A stretch of 43,688 bases of DNA from contig JASHPJ010000125.1 in assembly GCA_030038195.1 (NCBI GenBank), positions 1 through 43,688 of the forward strand, in the 5' to 3' direction. Numbering within the stretch: the stretch's first letter is position 1; each line of letters opens with the position of its first letter. This DNA comes from Acidobacteriaceae bacterium (GTDB taxonomy: Bacteria; Acidobacteriota; Terriglobia; Terriglobales; Acidobacteriaceae). Below the pieces are notes generated by a model that was not told the DNA's origin, made no database searches, and was given only the letters and a program-made list of their open reading frames with translations. The position numbers and the translations under genes were made by a program. Positions 39,933 through 43,688 of the stretch are shown here, piece by piece.

Positions 39933-42900
39933 TCAATCTGCCGGCGTGATGGTGAAGTATGCGGTTGCGGGCGCGCTCTGTGCATAGCCCGGTGCCACGG
40001 CGATGGCCGACAGCGTCTTGCTCGATGTAATCTTGAACGGGCCGCTGTATACAAGCGACCCGGTTGTTGCCTGATAGCCGGCCGTGGTGTAGTAAATCGT
40101 CGCGCCGGGAGTGCTGTCGCTTAGCGTCACCAGTTCGGCTGAGCCGAATGTCCCTCCGTCCGGAGAGACCATCGGTGTGGCTGCCTGAGACAGGAATGTA
40201 AAGCTGGCCGTAGCCGTCGCGCTCTGGTTGTAGCCGGTGGCCACAGCTATCGCGTTCACTGTCTCCCCAGACGAAACCGTAAAGGAGCCACCATAAGGCG
40301 TTGACGATGTGGTCGGCTGCGAGCCGTCCGTCGTGTAGAAGATCGTTGCCCCAGCCGTGCTGTCGGTGATCGTCACGGTCTGCGGTGTGGAAAAGTTGCC
40401 GCCTGCCGGGGAGATCAGCGGCGTGGCCACCGTCGGTGTGATGGTGAAGTATGCGGTTGCAGGCGTGCTCTGCGCGTAGCCCGGTGCCACGGCGATGGCA
40501 GACAGGGTCTTGCTCGAAGTCAGCTTAATCGGGCCGCTGTACACGATCGAGCCGGTTGTTGCCTGGTAGCCGGCCGTGGTGTAGTAAATCGTCGCGCCGG
40601 GAGTGCTGTCGCTTAGCGTCACCAGTTCGGCTGAGCCGAATGTCCCTCCATCCGGAGTCACCGTGGGTGTGGCCGCCTGAGGCAGGAACGTAAAGCTGGC
40701 CGTAGCCGTCGCGCTCTGGTTGTAGCCGGTGGCCACAGCTATCGCGTTCACTGTCTCCCCAGACGAAACCGTAAAGGAGCCACCATAAGGCATTGAAGAT
40801 GTGGTCGGCTGCGAGCCGTCCGTCGTGTAGAAGATCGTTGCCCCAGCCGTGCTGTCGGTGATCGTCACAGTCTGCGGTGTGGAAAAGTTGCCGCCTGCCG
40901 GGGAGATCAGCGGCGTGGCCACCGTCGGTGTGATGGTGAAGTATGCGGTTGCAGGCGCGCTCTGCGCGTAGCCCGGTGCCACGGCGATGGCCGACAGCGT
41001 CTTGCTCGATGTAATCTTGAACGGGCCGCTGTATACAAGCGAGCCGGTTGTTGCCTGGTAGCCGGCCGTGGTGTAGTAAATCGTCGCGCCGGGAGTGCTG
41101 TCGCTCAGTGTTACCAACTGGGATAAGCTGAAGGTCCCTCCGTCCGGAGAGACCATCGGTGTGGCTGCCTGAGACAGGAATGTGAAGCTGGCCGTAGCCG
41201 TCGCGCTCTGGTTGTAGCCGGTGGCCACGGCTATCGCGTTCACTGTCTCTCCAGACGAAACCGTAAAGGAGCCACCATAAGGCGTTGACGATGTGGTCGG
41301 CTGCGAGCCGTCCGTCGTGTAGAAGATCGTTGCCCCAGCCGTGCTGTCGGTGATCGTCACGGTCTGCGGCGTGGAAAAGTTGCCGCCTACCGGGGAGATT
41401 AGCGGCGTGGCCACCGTCGGTGTGACGGTGAAGTACGCGGTTGCAGGCGCGCTCTGCGCGTAGCCCGGAGCCACGGCGATGGCAGACAGGGTCTTGGTCG
41501 ACGTAAGCTTGATCGGGCCGTTGTACACGATCGAGCCGGTTGTTGCCTGGTAGCCAGCTGTGGTGTAGTAAATCGTCGCGCCGGGAGTGCTGTCGCTCAG
41601 TGTCACCATCTCCGTCGAATTGAACGTCCCACCATCCGGAGTGAGCGTAGGCGTAGCTGCTATCGGAATCGCGGTAAACGAGCTGCTGCTCGCAGCAAAG
41701 TTGGAATCGCCCGAGTAAACGGCATTGATCGCATGTGCTCCGAGAGAAAGTACACCGGGTGAAAACGACGCGCTGCCCGTGCCATCCAGACTAACGGGAG
41801 CACCTGCACTGCCGTCCACGCTAAACGTAACCGTCCCGGTGGGGATAGCGGAGCCCGAATTGGGGACAACGGTTGCGAGGAAGTTGTTTGAGAACGGGCC
41901 AGACAACGTGGTCGAGGTGGCGATCAGCGGGGCCGCAACGGTGATGGTCTGCGGCGTGGAGGCAGACAGGCCGTTCACACTATCGCCGTTGTAAACAGCC
42001 TGAATGCTGTTGCTGCCCTGTGGCAGGTTGCTGACCGTGAAAGTAGCCGAATTGCCGCTGAGCGCAGCTGTGCCGATTACAGCATTATTGGAAAGGAAGG
42101 TAACCATGCCGCCGGGACTGCTTCCGCCGGCAACTACCGCGGTCAGATTGACCTGAGCGCCGTAACTCGCCTGCGGAGAAGGAATCGTGAGCGACGTGTA
42201 AGTCTGAGCCTTGTTATTGAAGACTGAGTCCAGATAGGCCATGCGCAGGGTCAACCAGTTAGTCAGATAGCTGACCTCGCCGTCATAGCTGCCGGCGGCC
42301 TCGGGATTCGGCCACACTTCCAGGCCCAGCATCGGCCAGCGGCTATAATTGTTTGCCTGGGCCTGCTCCAGGCTGGCAGCCTGCGCCGGGATCGAACTCA
42401 ACCAGGATGACAGCACTCCATTGTTCTTTAACGTGTTCCATTGCTGCGCCACATCGGCCGTGAACCCCGGATCTTGAAACCATTGCTTGTACCAGGCCGC
42501 ATTCACCTGCATCCAGGGAATCGTCGGATTGACGATTGTATGGTAGTTTACGTTCCCTGAGCTAACATCGAAATCCCAGATGGGTCCCATATAGATGAGG
42601 GGATTGTTCTCGTCCTTGTAAAGATAATCACTGCTATAAAAGTCGCCTCCGTCTACGTTGCCCATCAGATCATTCACAATATAGAAATTTACGGCTGACG
42701 CTTCATCGAAATACGCGCGCCACCCAAGCGTAGGATCGGTAAAATTGCTGGAAAAGAGCGCTGTTTCTGCCGTATCCACATAATTTGAAATATATGCAGT
42801 CTGTTCCGGAACCTCAGGATCGGGACTGAAGTCGGGATCCACAATTCCAATGTCGACATTTTCAGGGGTTACAAAGTCATACGCTTCCTGCTGGCGGTTA

Positions 42901-43688
42901 TCGATCTCCAGCAGGTAGCCGCCGGTTACCTCAGTCGGAGACGTATCCGATTCCGATAACTCGTTGATGTTCACCCGGTGGCTATCGACTTTTACTTCCT
43001 CGATAAGCTGGTAGGTTCCCTCATAAGCGCCGTTCACAAACAGCTCGACAAAGAGCGAGTGGGGCGCCCACGGCATCAGGGTTGAGGTACCGCTTGGACT
43101 GGGGGAACCCGCTGGCGAATTCAGGTAGTCCCCCCCAATGGGGATGGCATTTGCCAGCGCACTTGCCGCCCAATCGCGCAGCATCGTCTTGTCGTCGTAA
43201 TTTGCCAGAAGATCGTAACTCTTGCTCTTATCGCAAGTCGGCTTTCCCGAACTCGTTACATAAGGGCACGACAGGCCCATTGTGTTCAGCAAGTCCAGGC
43301 TGGTATTCAGCGAGATATGGTACGGCACCTTGGGCATATCCGACGTTGTATGGCCATGAATGTGGAAGTTTGCGGTGTTATCACTGTCGCTCGCGTTGGG
43401 CAAATACGATGTCTGACCATCGGCGGAGGTGATGGTGATCGTGCCTAGCACGTTTACCGTCCTGCTGTTGATGGGCACACCGCTGGTATTGATGCTGACG
43501 ATGGGCAGATTGATAGCGGACGGAGCAGGCGAGAAAGACGCATTGGACAGGGAAACAGTAAGCGAAAGAGTCGCGGTTGCCTGGGTGCTGCCGGCTACCC
43601 CAACTACCGTTACAGGCGTCTTCCATTGCGTGATCGAACTCCATGTCTTCGGTGAAAAGCCTTCCTGCCCTGCCGACAGTGAAGCGTT
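39933..43688 (-). CDS. CotH-kinase-domain surface protein with chitobiase-type C-terminal repeats, 5' end outside window
   Basis: The frame is open from the right edge to 39933 (1252 codons), so a GTG at 43478 is not the true start. In order: about 70 residues of beta-sandwich; a CotH domain (from NSRTVNVLGTITI through YLLEIDNRQ and GPIWDFDVSSGNVNY, roughly window residues 70-500), a fold related to protein kinases; two bacterial Ig-like domains (YGAQVNLTAVVAGGSSPGG; about 510-690); then seven chitobiase/beta-hexosaminidase C-terminal modules of about 80 residues (PDGGTF...DSTPGATIYYTTAGYQ type alternating with PAGGNFS...DSTAGATIFYTTDGSQ type). It is probably exported. The N-terminal part is visibly less GC-rich than its neighbours. 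Confidence 0.85.
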   Translation of the reverse strand, partial: NASLSAGQEGFSPKTWSSITQWKTPVTVVGVAGSTQATATLSLTVSLSNASFSPAPSAINLPIVSINTSGVPINSRTVNVLGTITITSADGQTSYLPNASDSDNTANFHIHGHTTSDMPKVPYHISLNTSLDLLNTMGLSCPYVTSSGKPTCDKSKSYDLLANYDDKTMLRDWAASALANAIPIGGDYLNSPAGSPSPSGTSTLMPWAPHSLFVELFVNGAYEGTYQLIEEVKVDSHRVNINELSESDTSPTEVTGGYLLEIDNRQQEAYDFVTPENVDIGIVDPDFSPDPEVPEQTAYISNYVDTAETALFSSNFTDPTLGWRAYFDEASAVNFYIVNDLMGNVDGGDFYSSDYLYKDENNPLIYMGPIWDFDVSSGNVNYHTIVNPTIPWMQVNAAWYKQWFQDPGFTADVAQQWNTLKNNGVLSSWLSSIPAQAASLEQAQANNYSRWPMLGLEVWPNPEAAGSYDGEVSYLTNWLTLRMAYLDSVFNNKAQTYTSLTIPSPQASYGAQVNLTAVVAGGSSPGGMVTFLSNNAVIGTAALSGNSATFTVSNLPQGSNSIQAVYNGDSVNGLSASTPQTITVAAPLIATSTTLSGPFSNNFLATVVPNSGSAIPTGTVTFSVDGSAGAPVSLDGTGSASFSPGVLSLGAHAINAVYSGDSNFAASSSSFTAIPIAATPTLTPDGGTFNSTEMVTLSDSTPGATIYYTTAGYQATTGSIVYNGPIKLTSTKTLSAIAVAPGYAQSAPATAYFTVTPTVATPLISPVGGNFSTPQTVTITDSTAGATIFYTTDGSQPTTSSTPYGGSFTVSSGETVNAIAVATGYNQSATATASFTFLSQAATPMVSPDGGTFSLSQLVTLSDSTPGATIYYTTAGYQATTGSLVYSGPFKITSSKTLSAIAVAPGYAQSAPATAYFTITPTVATPLISPAGGNFSTPQTVTITDSTAGATIFYTTDGSQPTTSSMPYGGSFTVSSGETVNAIAVATGYNQSATATASFTFLPQAATPTVTPDGGTFGSAELVTLSDSTPGATIYYTTAGYQATTGSIVYSGPIKLTSSKTLSAIAVAPGYAQSTPATAYFTITPTVATPLISPAGGNFSTPQTVTITDSTAGATIFYTTDGSQPTTSSTPYGGSFTVSSGETVNAIAVATGYNQSATATASFTFLSQAATPMVSPDGGTFGSAELVTLSDSTPGATIYYTTAGYQATTGSLVYSGPFKITSSKTLSAIAVAPGYAQSAPATAYFTITPAD
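39949..41660 (-). repeat. Tandem 492-bp coding repeats in the CotH gene
   Basis: The sequence beginning ATGGTGAAGTATGCGGTTGC on the plus strand recurs at 39949, 40441 and 40933, with a variant at 41425. This is an exact 492-bp period (164 codons), with about 3.5 copies. Each unit encodes one pair of two different chitobiase-type modules. The copies are nearly identical in DNA, so they were duplicated or homogenised recently. Confidence 0.9.

Noticed and set aside
39949..41660. CRISPR array or satellite
   Set aside because: The period is 492 bp, is in frame, and encodes recognisable chitobiase-type modules; there are no short repeats with unique spacers.
1..43688. tRNA, rRNA, riboswitch or integrase attachment sites
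   Set aside because: I looked in the intergenic stretches and saw no cloverleaf, no rRNA segment and no integrase; a covariance search was not possible.

Overview
The window is GC-rich (by eye roughly 60-65%) bacterial chromosome, densely packed with genes on both strands. The gene content suggests a Gram-negative, aerobic, polysaccharide-using soil bacterium, most likely an Acidobacteriota of the Terriglobia/Acidobacteriaceae type. The pointers are an LptE lipoprotein and a tripartite RND pump (outer membrane), CtaB and DUF420/CtaM (haem-copper oxidase), a BlaI/M56/HtrA cluster, several glycoside hydrolases, and many short palindromic intergenic repeats. The taxonomic call is inference. No rRNA, tRNA, CRISPR array, phage or complete transposase gene was seen.

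Layout. 1-6.3 kb: a GH2 glycosidase cut by the left edge, divergent from malQ (GH77); a Tat-type metallophosphoesterase; an ArsB-like permease. 6.3-13.3 kb: an RND efflux operon (permease, adaptor, outer membrane factor; ATGA overlaps) divergent from a LysR regulator, with an ideal LysR box between them. 13.4-18.1 kb: ssb, then a blaI - M56 peptidase - htrA operon. 18.1-22.3 kb: small membrane protein, DUF420/CtaM, haem o synthase, PLP decarboxylase, shikimate kinase. 22.7-24.9 kb: zinc alcohol dehydrogenase divergent from a MarR gene with an apparently leaderless promoter, then an SRPBCC protein. 25-31.2 kb: tyrS, a RES-Xre toxin-antitoxin pair split by a small mobile element, Dabb protein, phosphohexomutase, GH59 galactosylceramidase-like enzyme. 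31.3-36.1 kb: lptE, an ATP-grasp-like protein, holA, and two CPBP-type membrane proteins converging tail to tail. 36.1-43.7 kb: EamA transporter, secreted beta-propeller-like protein, PP2C phosphatase, DinB protein, and a very large CotH-kinase/chitobiase-repeat surface protein cut by the right edge.

The least expected signal is between the genes. At least five short elements with terminal inverted repeats (MITE-like) are present, and four or more appear flanked by the dinucleotide TA, as IS630/Tc1-mariner-type insertions are. In three cases (alcohol dehydrogenase, Xre antitoxin, GH59 enzyme) the gene's TAG stop codon is formed exactly at the junction: TA from the target plus the first G of the element. 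Four elements with different ends share one internal core (ACCGCAG ... hairpin ... AGGATGACA) whose hairpin arms differ completely in sequence yet pair perfectly. One element has inserted inside a copy of another repeat (GGGGCTAAAGCCCC), and one separates the toxin from its antitoxin. Two further hairpin families (GCCGGTC...GACCGGC and GGGCTGAAGCCC) follow the same rule of variable arms with conserved pairing.
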